DNA of 64,000 nt from Ammoniphilus sp. CFH 90114. Lineage in GTDB: Bacteria; Bacillota; Bacilli; Aneurinibacillales; RAOX-1. Positions 14,943 through 23,744 of the stretch are shown here, one piece after another. The notes beneath the pieces are model-generated. The model ran no database searches. It was not told the origin of the DNA and saw only the letters and a program-made list of their open reading frames with translations. The translations under genes and the position numbers were made by a program. Within the stretch, counting starts at the first letter, position 1; each line of letters begins with the position of its first letter. Where the stretch lies: assembly GCF_004123195.1 (NCBI RefSeq), contig NZ_SDLI01000002.1, positions 267 through 64,266 of the forward strand. The letters are read 5' to 3'.

Positions 14943-17267
14943 ATGAATACGTGGAAACATAAGATCCTACCCGCCTTGTTAGCCGGGACATTAACCTTTA
15001 GCTTCGGTGCAGCGGTCGATGCGAAGGATAATGGTAGAGGGAAAGGTAAAGGGTTGGGTAATCAAATAAAAGCAAGCAAGCAATTAAAGATAAAGGATAT
15101 AGATAACCATTGGGCAAAGAGAACAGTGGAATTAATGAGTGTCTTAGAAATCATCAAAGGTTATGAAGACTATACATTTAGACCTCAAAATAACGTTACT
15201 CAAGCTGAGGCTATCGTTATGGTAGTCAAGATGCTCGGAATAGAACCTAGCACCAACCCTTCTGTTCGAGCTATGCCTAATGTACCGGCTTGGGCTCTAG
15301 GCAGCATTGACGCAGCGGTCAAGCATGGGATTGTAACCCAAGCACAAGTAAACCAACCCAATAAGCCAGCAACGAGAATGTTTATTATGCAACTGATGGC
15401 TAACGCTTTGGGTGCAAAGACAGATGTGGACATTGACAAGGCAAGTCTATTTTTCAATGATGTAGCCCAGCTCTCCCAACAAGAACGGTCTTATCTGGTT
15501 TTCGCTATTCTAAACTCCTTGGTTGTAGGGTATGAGGACAAGACCTTTAGACCGAATAAGCCTGTCACCCGAGCTGAGATGGCTGTCTTTATCGAACGGT
15601 TAAAGAATTCCAAAGAACAGAAAGGTGAAAAAGTAGGACAATCTGTAAATGGCACGATTGAGAGCATTAGCGAAGATGAAATAACCATTATGCAAGATAG
15701 GAAAAACGTAACCTATACAGTAGATGACGATGTCGTTGTATATGTAGATAAGAAGGTTTCTAAGCTATCATCCCTTAAGACTAATATGACGATCCAGGCC
15801 GTTCTTCAAGCGGATGGAGAAATAGGATTCATTGATGCCTTTACTAGTCAGCAGTACGATCAGCCTTCATGGGGAATCATGGATTCTGTTAAAGAATTTA
15901 AAGCAGAGATGAAAAGTGGAGACAAAAAGCTAGAAGTTAAATTCGAAAAGAAATCGAATGGTTACGACGCGAAGATTGAACTGGTTTCTCATTCAGGTAA
16001 AGTAGAAACAAAAGGCTACGCGGCATTTATTGAGATTAAAGAGTTGCTAGAGGCTTCCGGTGTTAGAAGTTCAGGAAACTCATTTGATTTAAAAAAGTTT
16101 GTTGAAGAAGTTTCGGGAGTATATAAATTACAGAATGAAGTTGATGTTGAGCTGAAGCTTTCTGTTGGGGATCAGAACTATCAATATAAAGAAAAGATTG
16201 ACCTTTCCTCCTCTGATCAAACCATCTCTTGGGGAAGTCTCGATGACGTATCTAAATTTTCTTTGGATGTAGATACGGATGAGGAAAGCGTAGATGTATT
16301 CTTTGAGAAGACCGGTACGAACACATACAATGCATGGGTAGAGAATAAGACAGGCTCAAGAACAGTAAAACAAACCGGTACCCAAGCTCTAGAAACAATA
16401 AAAAGGATAGTCAAAGCTGCAAAAGATAACCAGTCCATTGATTTAGATAAAGCTGTTGCGAAGATTGATGACCTTTATGATTTAGGCGGCAGAGCAACGG
16501 TAAAGGGGAGCCTCTCAGTTAATGGGACCACGTACTCTATTGACAAGGAAGTGAACCTATCTCCTGAAGTCTCCTGGGGTAGCCTATCCAAGGTATCAAG
16601 TTTTTGGTTGGATGTAGTAACGGAAGATGAAACAGTAAAAGTAACGTTCCAGAAGGCATCCGACCAGACCTATACGGCAACTATCGAAAATCGTGTAGGA
16701 AGTAGAACAACGAATAAGACGGGGGCTGATGCCTTTGGTGAAATCCAAACCATTGCAGGGCAAGCCATTCAGAATGGTGAAGTAGATCTAATTGAAGCCA
16801 TCATGGAGATCGATGAAGAATATGACCTCTCCGGTTACGCCAATGTGAAGGGGAGAATGGTATATGATGGTACGGCGTATAATGTGGACAAGAGTGTGAA
16901 CCTCTCCCCTGAGGACAATATACTGGGGAATTTAAAAGACGTTCAAGAGATGACCCTGCAATTTGAAGCATCTTCTAGAACGGTCCAGCACACCTTTAAG
17001 CAAACGAATACAGGTTATGAAGCTAAAATCGAAGTCACAAATGAAAATGGAAATAAAAGGACTGTAGAAGGCTCCGCTGCACTCTCTGAACTACAGACAT
17101 TAAGAGAGCTTGCCACTTTATCGGATCAATCGGTAGATCTTAACCGTGTCGTCTCATGGATAGATGAGGAATATGACCTAGATGGAGAGACTATAATTAC
17201 AGGTTATCTTAAAGCGGGCTCGTCTGTGTACTCTTTAGATAAAACAGTGAATTTAAGCGATAAATAA
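14943..17267 (+). CDS. S-layer-homology surface protein with four tandem C-terminal repeats
   Basis: A 774 aa exported protein. Residues 1-27 are a signal peptide ending near GAAVDAKD. Three SLH domains follow (about 46-100, 103-165 and 168-225; for example GYEDYTFRPQNNVTQAEA and GYEDKTFRPNKPVTRAEM), which bind pyruvylated cell wall polymer. A small beta domain (about 232-300) leads to four repeats of ~115 residues, each starting SWG or GNL and ending VDKxVNLSxE-like. The repeats recall YusW-like domains, but that is a weak match. The gene is monocistronic with its own terminator. Confidence 0.88.
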   Translation: MNTWKHKILPALLAGTLTFSFGAAVDAKDNGRGKGKGLGNQIKASKQLKIKDIDNHWAKRTVELMSVLEIIKGYEDYTFRPQNNVTQAEAIVMVVKMLGIEPSTNPSVRAMPNVPAWALGSIDAAVKHGIVTQAQVNQPNKPATRMFIMQLMANALGAKTDVDIDKASLFFNDVAQLSQQERSYLVFAILNSLVVGYEDKTFRPNKPVTRAEMAVFIERLKNSKEQKGEKVGQSVNGTIESISEDEITIMQDRKNVTYTVDDDVVVYVDKKVSKLSSLKTNMTIQAVLQADGEIGFIDAFTSQQYDQPSWGIMDSVKEFKAEMKSGDKKLEVKFEKKSNGYDAKIELVSHSGKVETKGYAAFIEIKELLEASGVRSSGNSFDLKKFVEEVSGVYKLQNEVDVELKLSVGDQNYQYKEKIDLSSSDQTISWGSLDDVSKFSLDVDTDEESVDVFFEKTGTNTYNAWVENKTGSRTVKQTGTQALETIKRIVKAAKDNQSIDLDKAVAKIDDLYDLGGRATVKGSLSVNGTTYSIDKEVNLSPEVSWGSLSKVSSFWLDVVTEDETVKVTFQKASDQTYTATIENRVGSRTTNKTGADAFGEIQTIAGQAIQNGEVDLIEAIMEIDEEYDLSGYANVKGRMVYDGTAYNVDKSVNLSPEDNILGNLKDVQEMTLQFEASSRTVQHTFKQTNTGYEAKIEVTNENGNKRTVEGSAALSELQTLRELATLSDQSVDLNRVVSWIDEEYDLDGETIITGYLKAGSSVYSLDKTVNLSDK

Positions 17268-17277
17268 AAGGCCAAAA

Positions 17278-17311
17278 GGGATGACTGAATAAGTCATCCT
17301 ATTTGTTTTTT
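17278..17311 (+). terminator. Terminator of the SLH protein gene
   Basis: GGGATGACT/AGTCATCCT stem followed by ATTTGTTTTTTG. It ends 3 bp before the convergent protease gene and may serve both. Confidence 0.85.
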
Positions 17312-17313
17312 GC

Positions 17314-18030
17314 TTATCTTACAAGGAAGCGTCCGGCTCTTTCTTTTATGGCATCAATTCCAACAGCAAATCCCAGACCTTGATTGTTCTTAATAATAAA
17401 AGCATTCATCCCGATAACTTCACCATTCATATTAATGAGCGGACCACCACTGTTACCAGGGTTAATGGCACAATCGGTTTGAATGATATCCTCATAAAGC
17501 TTATCGGAAATCCGAACGGGTCTATTCTTGGCGCTGATGATTCCTTTTGTAACGGTATGCTCAAGTCCCATCGGATTACCAATAGAAAGGACAAATTCGC
17601 CCACTTTACTATCAGCAGAGGATCCAATAGGTAGAGGCGGAAGAGATCTGCGGCTCTGAATTTGCAATACGGCTAAATCTCTTTTTTCATCGCTCCACAC
17701 GACCTTTGCGGTTCTCTGTTCTCCACTATATAGTCGAACATTGATTTGCTCTGCATTATGAATGACATGTTCACTCGTGAGGATATAGCCATTGGGGTGT
17801 ACGATAAAACCGGTACCGAAGCTCTTCGTTCGGCTGGAGGCTTGCTCGGTTTGGGGGAATAAGAAGGAAAAGAGAAAGTCGCTTTGCCTTGCTGCTGACC
17901 GGTCGCGGGTTTCAATCGAGATGACACTATGTTTCGCCCGTTCCACGATCGGAACAAAGTAATTGCCGGGATGTTCACTTGCCAGGTTGCGTGATCTAAC
18001 ATTGGAAAAATAAATGGGTTTACGCTTCAT
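17314..18030 (-). CDS. Minimal HtrA-like trypsin-family serine protease
   Basis: The S1C protease core is complete: His in SEHVIHN, Asp in KRDLAVLQ and Ser in NPGNSGGPL. Unlike Bacillus HtrA/HtrB/YyxA, it has no membrane anchor or signal peptide and no PDZ domain; the protein stops at 238 aa, right after the protease fold. AAGGAGG 9 nt before the ATG at 18030 (complement) sets the start; an upstream in-frame ATG at 18120 lacks a usable SD. It is probably a cytoplasmic or non-classically exported protease of unknown substrate. Confidence 0.88.
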   Translation of the reverse strand: MKRKPIYFSNVRSRNLASEHPGNYFVPIVERAKHSVISIETRDRSAARQSDFLFSFLFPQTEQASSRTKSFGTGFIVHPNGYILTSEHVIHNAEQINVRLYSGEQRTAKVVWSDEKRDLAVLQIQSRRSLPPLPIGSSADSKVGEFVLSIGNPMGLEHTVTKGIISAKNRPVRISDKLYEDIIQTDCAINPGNSGGPLINMNGEVIGMNAFIIKNNQGLGFAVGIDAIKERAGRFLVR

Positions 18031-18248
18031 TATTGCCAATCCTCCTTCCGCTATCTGTCTCAAGGATGGTGATGGATAGGTCTTTACCTTACTATATGTA
18101 GCAGGGGCAAAGGCTGACATGGGCGCAAGGAATATGTGCTTGTGTCCGGTAACTCAAAAAAATTTGATTCATATAGAAAAACAGAGAAATAAAGTTAATT
18201 CATGAGAAAAAAAGCAATGTTAGCGCTTTACTTTGTGTATTATAACAG

Positions 18249-18262
18249 TTGATTACTATCGA
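18249..18262 (+). promoter_or_regulatory. FNR-box-like palindrome upstream of the 18315 gene
   Basis: TTGAT-TACT-ATCGA matches the FNR consensus TTGAT-N4-ATCAA at 9 of 10 positions. It overlaps the motif ATAACAGTTGATTA, of which a near copy lies upstream of aceA (18651-18664). Two Crp/Fnr proteins are encoded within 3 kb. Confidence 0.4.
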
Positions 18263-18314
18263 AAATGTGTTATTATTTGATTAAGACAGATAGGAAGAGG
18301 GTGTAGGAAAGCAA

Positions 18315-18608
18315 ATGCAAACGGCGAAAGCAACGGGTAGAGAGCTGGTACAAAGATGGATTCTGCAAAATGAGGCAATAGGAAAAACTAAAGAAGATAT
18401 GATGGGAACTACGTTTGTATATGGAGACGAGATTCTAACTCTAGCAGCTAATGGGGATGAATCGATAGGCATCCAATCCCAAAAAGGACGTGTAGTCGTT
18501 TTCCGAAAGCTAGATGATCTGGACATGTCGCATACCTGTCGAGCCTGTGGATTGGAACATCCAAGCCATAAGGCAGCTATCGAATGTTGTATGGATATTG
18601 AGATGTAA
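18315..18608 (+). CDS. Unknown small Cys-rich-tail protein
   Basis: I do not recognise this 97 aa soluble protein. The C-terminal third holds CRACGLEHPSHKAAIECC, a possible zinc site made from two Cys pairs plus His. The rest is a mixed alpha/beta stretch with VVVFRKLDDLD. SD AGGAAAG precedes the ATG. It shares an upstream motif (ATAACAGTTGRTTA) with aceA, which follows on the same strand 100 bp later, so common control is possible. Confidence 0.7.
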   Translation: MQTAKATGRELVQRWILQNEAIGKTKEDMMGTTFVYGDEILTLAANGDESIGIQSQKGRVVVFRKLDDLDMSHTCRACGLEHPSHKAAIECCMDIEM

Positions 18609-18710
18609 CTTATTATGCCTAATCTGTTATATATCAAATAAAATTAATGCATAACAGTTGGTTATTTTGGTATCCAATAATTTACATAAAAAATGAGGGA
18701 GAGAAGAACA

Positions 18711-19997
18711 ATGACAATGAATAGAGAAGAACAAATCCGCCAAATCGAAGAAAGCTGGAAGTCCAATCGTTGGGTGGGTGTGGAGAGAACGTACTCATCA
18801 GCAGAGGTCGTTAAGCTTCGTGGCTCTGTGGTAGTAGAACAAACCCTAGCTCGTATGGGAGCGGAACGTCTGTGGAATCTAGTGAATACAGAGGATTACA
18901 TTAATGCTCTTGGAGCTCTTACCGGAAATCAAGCCATGCAACAGGTGAAAGCAGGGCTTAAGGCAATTTATTTAAGCGGCTGGCAAGTTGCAGCAGATGC
19001 CAATCTTTCTGGTCATATGTATCCGGATCAAAGTCTATACCCTGCCAACAGTGTACCTCATGTAGTTAAGCGAATTAATCAAGCCCTTCAACGTGCAGAT
19101 CAAATTCAACAAGCGGAAGGCAAAGGAGATACGTATTGGTTTGCTCCTATTGTTGCCGATATGGAAGCCGGGTTCGGTGGTCCTTTGAATGTATTTGAAC
19201 TTACGAAGGCGATGATTGAAGCCGGTGCAGGTGGAGTTCACCTAGAAGACCAATTATCTTCCGAGAAGAAGTGCGGGCACTTAGGAGGGAAAGTGTTGCT
19301 CCCAACCCAAACGGCTGTACGCAATCTCATCGCAGCTCGATTGGCAGCAGATGTTATGGGGGTGCCAACCGTGATTATCGCTCGTACGGATGCAAATGCA
19401 GCGAACCTGATCACGAGTGATGCTGACCCATATGATCAAGAATTTTTGACAGGTGAAAGGACTACAGAAGGATTTTACTATACGAAGCCTGGCTTAGATC
19501 AAGCCATTGCACGTGGTTTAGCCTATGCACCGTATTGCGATATGATCTGGTGTGAGACTTCTGAGCCAAATATTGAAGAAGCCCGCCGCTTTGCAGAAGC
19601 GATCCACGCCAAGTATCCAGGTAAATTATTAGCATACAATTGTTCACCTTCTTTTAACTGGAAGAAGAAGTTGGATGATGAGACGATTGCTAACTTCCAA
19701 TCGGAATTAGGGAAAATGGGGTATAAATTCCAATTCGTTACTTTGGCTGGATTCCATGCTCTCAACTACGGCATGTTTGAATTAGCTCGTGGATATAGAG
19801 ACCGCGGAATGGCTGCTTATTCCGAACTTCAAGAAGCTGAATTCGCTGCTGAAGTTCATGGCTATACGGCAACTCGTCACCAACGTGAAGTAGGTACGGG
19901 TTACTTCGATGAAGTTTCTCTCGCCATCTCTGGTGGAAAATCTTCTACTACCGCTTTAACAGGATCTACGGAAGAAGAACAATTCCAACATTCCTAA
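18711..19997 (+). CDS. aceA: Isocitrate lyase
   Basis: Isocitrate lyase splits isocitrate into glyoxylate and succinate, opening the glyoxylate shunt needed for growth on acetyl-CoA. The signature KKCGH lies near residue 185 and is preceded by GVHLEDQ; further hallmarks are [12 protein letters not shown] and the NCSPSFNW segment. Length (428 aa) is normal. GAGGGAGAG at 18695-18703 fits the ATG at 18711 rather than the ATG at 18693. No malate synthase is in the window. Placement beside a pathway ending in acetyl-CoA makes metabolic sense. Confidence 0.96.
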   Translation: MTMNREEQIRQIEESWKSNRWVGVERTYSSAEVVKLRGSVVVEQTLARMGAERLWNLVNTEDYINALGALTGNQAMQQVKAGLKAIYLSGWQVAADANLSGHMYPDQSLYPANSVPHVVKRINQALQRADQIQQAEGKGDTYWFAPIVADMEAGFGGPLNVFELTKAMIEAGAGGVHLEDQLSSEKKCGHLGGKVLLPTQTAVRNLIAARLAADVMGVPTVIIARTDANAANLITSDADPYDQEFLTGERTTEGFYYTKPGLDQAIARGLAYAPYCDMIWCETSEPNIEEARRFAEAIHAKYPGKLLAYNCSPSFNWKKKLDDETIANFQSELGKMGYKFQFVTLAGFHALNYGMFELARGYRDRGMAAYSELQEAEFAAEVHGYTATRHQREVGTGYFDEVSLAISGGKSSTTALTGSTEEEQFQHS

Positions 19998-20007
19998 TCA
20001 TTACAAG

Positions 20008-20060
20008 AGGCTGTTCCTTTAAGTCGGTAATAACCGATTTAAAGGAGCAGCCTTTAATTT
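20008..20060 (+). terminator. Long-stem terminator of aceA
   Basis: Arms of about 21 nt (AGGCTG..TCCTTTAA..TCGGT and its complement, with small bulges) around AATA, followed by TTTAATTT. Confidence 0.88.
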
Positions 20061-20120
20061 GGTTATCCTTAAAAAGAATGATATAATAGAAGATAGAGAC
20101 TTACTAGAAAAGGTGATCAA

Positions 20121-20744
20121 ATGTTAGAACTCCGCCACACATGGGAACCCTTTTTAGATTATGGACAGAAGCTTGAACTAGAGAAGAATACTGTCATTTA
20201 TCGTCAAGGCGAAAGTGGGAAAGGGTTCTATTATCTGAGTCAAGGAGGAGTAAAGATTCTACTGCTCTCAGATAAGGGAGATGAACGGATTGTAAACTAC
20301 GTCCCCGAGGGTATGACGTTAGGTGAACATGGTGTACACAAGGAAAACTATTTAACTAGTGCCGTTACGACCGTGCCTTCCATCTTGTATTATTTCTCTG
20401 ATGAGGCTCTAGCTACCGTTTGCTCTGAACATCCTAAGGCAGCCACGATTTTTACAAATTTAATTATCTATAAATTTAGACTACTAGCAGAGATCATCTC
20501 CTTACTTGATAGTCCAGTAGAGCAGCAGATGGCTCATTATCTTCTGAAGCTCATACAGGAGAATGGGAGGATTGCTATTGATCAATCTTCATTTGCGCAG
20601 TATATTGGAACCTCTAGAATTACGGTCAATAAGACTTTTCAAAAGTGGAAACAACAAGGACTAATTGAAATGTCAGGTAGGGAAGTAGAAATTTTGGACA
20701 TGGAGAAAATGATAGAGATCGGAAAGATGAACGCTGAAAAGTAG
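20121..20744 (+). CDS. Crp/Fnr-family regulator 1
   Basis: This is a transcription regulator with an N-terminal cyclic-nucleotide-binding-type beta barrel (about residues 10-110, with IYRQGESGKGFYYLSQGG) and a C-terminal helix-turn-helix, SSFAQYIGTSRITVNKTFQKW. In Crp and FNR the recognition helix carries Glu in RETVGR/VETISR; here that position is Ile (SRITVNK). No N-terminal Cys cluster for an Fe-S centre is seen. It is a paralogue of the 20791 gene product. A TATAAT at 20082-20087 probably serves it. Effector and targets are unknown; candidate operators are listed separately. Confidence 0.9.
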   Translation: MLELRHTWEPFLDYGQKLELEKNTVIYRQGESGKGFYYLSQGGVKILLLSDKGDERIVNYVPEGMTLGEHGVHKENYLTSAVTTVPSILYYFSDEALATVCSEHPKAATIFTNLIIYKFRLLAEIISLLDSPVEQQMAHYLLKLIQENGRIAIDQSSFAQYIGTSRITVNKTFQKWKQQGLIEMSGREVEILDMEKMIEIGKMNAEK

Positions 20745-20753
20745 ATAAGCAGG

Positions 20754-20788
20754 AAAGAGGGTAGGATAAAATTCCTTCCCTCTTTTTT
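20754..20788 (+). terminator. Terminator between the two crp/fnr genes
   Basis: AAAGAGGG/CCCTCTTT with inner pairing AGGA/TCCT, followed by TTTTTAT. The genes converge here. Confidence 0.85.
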
Positions 20789-20790
20789 AT

Positions 20791-21432
20791 TTAGGTATTG
20801 TTAACGCTTTCTTTCACAAGTGCTCGTAAAAGATCAGGTCGATTAATCACGAAGCTGCGGTTTTGTACTTGAATAATTTTATGATCTTTCCAGTCCTTCA
20901 AAATCTTATATACCGTAATTCGAGTGAGACCGGTACAATTCGCAAGATCCTGTTGCGATAAGGGAACTTCATAGTTCTTGAAATCATCACAGATATTTAA
21001 AAGCAGGACGGCAATCTGTTGTTCGGATGAAAGGCTATTAAGATTGATACCATCCAATAGGATCTTCATCTTATGGATGACAGTTTGAGTAAAGACGTTA
21101 CGCAAAGCGGGGTGCTCCTTGATTAGATCCTTGAAAGGATCACATGGGAAATAGTAGAGTACGGAGTCTTTTACCGTGATAGCGGTTGTAAAGTGAGCAC
21201 GATTATCCATACTTTGAACGCCTAATAGTTGGCCAGGAACGACAATGTTCAGGATCCTCTCTTTGCCTTTTGCTGTGGAGGTCACAATTCTTACTAGTCC
21301 TTTATGCAGATAATAGAATCCGTCGCCGATGGAGCCCTGACTATAGATCTCTGTTTTCTTTTTGATAAATTGTCTTGTTCCAAACTTTAAGTAAGGTTCC
21401 CAATTGTATACGGTTTCAAATACAGTCGCCAT
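20791..21432 (-). CDS. Crp/Fnr-family regulator 2, divergent from the monooxygenase operon
   Basis: A 213 aa Crp/Fnr-type regulator with effector barrel (IYSQGSIGDGFYYLHKGLVRI) and helix-turn-helix QQDLANCTGLTRITVYKILKDW. As in its paralogue, the Glu that reads G-C pairs in Crp and FNR is replaced by Ile (TRITVYK), so a different DNA target is expected. The start at 21432 (complement) follows TTAGGAGTGAGAGG; the upstream in-frame ATG at 21513 has no SD. Its divergent position makes it the best candidate activator of the anthranilate genes, but this is inference. Confidence 0.9.
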   Translation of the reverse strand: MATVFETVYNWEPYLKFGTRQFIKKKTEIYSQGSIGDGFYYLHKGLVRIVTSTAKGKERILNIVVPGQLLGVQSMDNRAHFTTAITVKDSVLYYFPCDPFKDLIKEHPALRNVFTQTVIHKMKILLDGINLNSLSSEQQIAVLLLNICDDFKNYEVPLSQQDLANCTGLTRITVYKILKDWKDHKIIQVQNRSFVINRPDLLRALVKESVNNT

Positions 21433-21493
21433 TCCTCTCACTCCTAAAATATGGATTTGATACCGTCGTAACGAAAATAAACTTTCAGGATTT

Positions 21494-21522
21494 ATTATAA
21501 ATGGTTTACACAATTTTTACAA
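21494..21522 (-). promoter_or_regulatory. Promoter of the crp/fnr gene 2
   Basis: On the minus strand TTGTAA (21522-21517), 17 bp, TATAAT (21499-21494). Confidence 0.6.
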
Positions 21523-21583
21523 TAATCGTGGTAATAGGAAGATTTGAATCAGTGAATTAACATCATGAAAAACGAAAAAATAC

Positions 21584-21625
21584 GTTAACTACCTTACAGT
21601 TGTTTTGATGATTCAATATTATAAT
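21584..21625 (+). promoter_or_regulatory. GTTAA-N4-TTAAC-type operator and promoter of the anthranilate operon
   Basis: GTTAA-CTAC-CTTAC (21584-21597, 8 of 10 positions of the palindrome) is centred 29.5 nt before the first base of TATAAT (21620-21625), so about -41.5 from the expected start. The -35 region is poor, as expected for an activated promoter. Same spacing as three other sites in the window. Confidence 0.65.
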
Positions 21626-21680
21626 TCAATTATGAACAGGCAGTAAGATAAAAACAAAAAATTTAAGGGAGGAATAAAAT

Positions 21681-23159
21681 ATGGGAATCCGTACGGGGGC
21701 TCAATATATTGAAGCGTTAAAATCAAGACAACCGAATGTTTATATGTCTGGACGAAAGATCACAAACTTGTTTGATGAGCCCGTTTTCAAGCAACCAATC
21801 CTAGAGATTGCTAAATTATATGATATGCAGCACGATCCAGCCTACCAAGAGAAGATTACTCACGTATGTGAAGAAACTGGAGAAAGAGTCAATAATGCCT
21901 TTTTCGTGCCGAAGGATTATGATGGTCTCCAGAAGAGAAGAGCCGTATTTGAAGAGTTTGCTAAAGCTACGTTCGGCCTAATGGGAAGAACGCCAGATTT
22001 CTTGAATACCGTTGTTACATCTATGGCTTACAATTCTTGGTTCTTTGAAAAATACAACAAAGACTGGGCAGAAAATATTAAAAATTACTACCGCCATATT
22101 CGTGATAATGACTTGTTCTTAACTCATGCCATTATCAATCCCCAAAATGACCGCAGCAAGACTTCTCATGAGCAGAAAGATACCTTTACGCATCTAGGTG
22201 CAGTAGAAGAAACACCTGAAGGATTAGTCGTAAGAGGCGCTAAGATGCTAGCGACACTCGCCCCGATTACGGATGAAGTTATTGTCTACTCCTTCCCAGG
22301 CTTTAAGCCAGGTGACGAGCGCTATGCATTAGCATTTGCCTTACCAATTGATACTCCAGGACTTCGTATGATCTGCCGTGAACCAATGCAAAATGGAGAA
22401 CGTCCGTTGTATGATCACCCGTTAGCTTCAAGATTTGAAGAACAAGATGCTGTATTGGTGTTTGATAATGTGACCGTTCCTTGGAATCGTGTATTCCTTT
22501 ATAACAATGTAGAAGCAGCGAACCTACTCTACCCGAAGACAGGGATTGCCCAACAGCCGGCCCATCAGTCTGGTGTAAGAGGATTAATTAAACTTCAATT
22601 TGCAACAGAAGTAGCCGTTAAGGTTGCAGAATCCATCGGGGTAGATGTTTACCTAAACGTTCAGAATGACCTTGGAGAACTTATCCAAGCAGTTGAAACC
22701 ATTAAAGCTTTATTGAAGGCAGCAGAATACGATTTCGAAGTGACTGCCCAGGGAGAGGCAATGCCGGATTGGATAGCGCTTGAAACCATCAGAGGCTTAA
22801 TGCCTACGATGTATCCGCGTGCGATCGAAGTCATGCAGATTATTGGAGCAGGCGGATTGCTCATGTCCCCAACAGAAGGAGACTTTAATAACCCTGAGAT
22901 TGCTGAAGATCTCAACAACTACTATGTAGGTAAAGAAGGGGTTGGAGCTAACGAACGTATTCAAGTATTCAAGTTAGCTTGGGATTTATGTGGAGAAGCT
23001 TTTGGTCAGCGACTATTGCAATATGAGCGCTACTATACAGGAGATCCAATTCGTAAGAGAGCGATTTTCTACAACAATTACAAGCGTCAACGTTCATTTA
23101 ACATGGTAGATGAAGCATTAAGTGTACTGAATGTAAAAGAACCAGTATCCAATAAGTAA
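21681..23159 (+). CDS. Anthranilate 3-monooxygenase (HpaB-type, FADH2-dependent)
   Basis: This is a flavin-dependent aromatic hydroxylase of the HpaB family (492 aa, normal length) with the usual opening [20 protein letters not shown]. By sequence alone it could be 4-hydroxyphenylacetate 3-monooxygenase, but the operon continues with 3-hydroxyanthranilate dioxygenase and the whole aminomuconate route, so anthranilate to 3-hydroxyanthranilate is the better call. It parallels the Geobacillus thermodenitrificans enzyme (EC 1.14.14.8), which works with an FAD-forming protein and a flavin reductase. Both partner genes follow here, the reductase broken. SD AAGGGAGG. Confidence 0.85.
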   Translation: MGIRTGAQYIEALKSRQPNVYMSGRKITNLFDEPVFKQPILEIAKLYDMQHDPAYQEKITHVCEETGERVNNAFFVPKDYDGLQKRRAVFEEFAKATFGLMGRTPDFLNTVVTSMAYNSWFFEKYNKDWAENIKNYYRHIRDNDLFLTHAIINPQNDRSKTSHEQKDTFTHLGAVEETPEGLVVRGAKMLATLAPITDEVIVYSFPGFKPGDERYALAFALPIDTPGLRMICREPMQNGERPLYDHPLASRFEEQDAVLVFDNVTVPWNRVFLYNNVEAANLLYPKTGIAQQPAHQSGVRGLIKLQFATEVAVKVAESIGVDVYLNVQNDLGELIQAVETIKALLKAAEYDFEVTAQGEAMPDWIALETIRGLMPTMYPRAIEVMQIIGAGGLLMSPTEGDFNNPEIAEDLNNYYVGKEGVGANERIQVFKLAWDLCGEAFGQRLLQYERYYTGDPIRKRAIFYNNYKRQRSFNMVDEALSVLNVKEPVSNK

Positions 23160-23186
23160 TCAACCAGTTGAAGAGGAGGTGGGAAA

Positions 23187-23744
23187 ATGAAAACGCATGC
23201 AGAAGGCTCACTCTTTCTAACAGCTTCCATTGTGGCTATCGGTGCCTTTGATGGAGTTCATCAAGGCCATCAAGCAGTCATTCGAGAAGCTGTGAATCGA
23301 AGTAGGGAACTGAAAGTACCAAGCGTGGTGTTTACTTTTGATCCACCTCCTCGCAACTATTTCCAAGGTGTTCAGATGCTTACACCGATAGATGAGAAAT
23401 TGCAGAGATTGGCTGAATTAGGAGTAGAACATGCCATCGTCGCTAAGTTTAATACGTCTTATGCGAAACGCAGTTCATCACGATTTATTCAAGGTCTGGC
23501 AAGATTAAATCCACTTGAGATTATGGTGGGGGAAGATTTTCGATTTGGAAGGAATCGAGAAGGAGATGTATCTCTCCTCTCGCAGTTTTTCCAAGTTCAA
23601 GTGACTGAACCCGTTTGCTGTTCAGGAGGTAAGAGAATCTCTTCTACTAGAATTCGTGAATTAATCGCACAAGGTGATTTGCAGCAATCTCATTCTCTCT
23701 TGGGATGGCCAGTCGGAGAAAAAGAAGGAGGAGCTTGCTCGTGA
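23187..23744 (+). CDS. FMN adenylyltransferase domain protein (RibF-like, kinase domain absent)
   Basis: The 185 aa protein matches the N-terminal FAD synthetase half of RibF: GAFDGVHQGHQ (nucleotide-binding HxGH-type motif), TFDPPPRNYF, and ISSTRIRELI. The C-terminal riboflavin kinase half of the ~310 aa housekeeping enzyme is missing, so it should turn FMN into FAD only. Its place right after the monooxygenase fits a dedicated FAD supplier, as described for the Geobacillus anthranilate system. The stop overlaps the start of the flavin reductase remnant (GTGA). Confidence 0.88.
   Translation: MKTHAEGSLFLTASIVAIGAFDGVHQGHQAVIREAVNRSRELKVPSVVFTFDPPPRNYFQGVQMLTPIDEKLQRLAELGVEHAIVAKFNTSYAKRSSSRFIQGLARLNPLEIMVGEDFRFGRNREGDVSLLSQFFQVQVTEPVCCSGGKRISSTRIRELIAQGDLQQSHSLLGWPVGEKEGGACS

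Noticed and set aside
21681-23159. Calling the HpaB-type enzyme 4-hydroxyphenylacetate 3-monooxygenase
   Set aside because: No homoprotocatechuate pathway genes are present; the operon continues with 3-hydroxyanthranilate cleavage and its full lower route.
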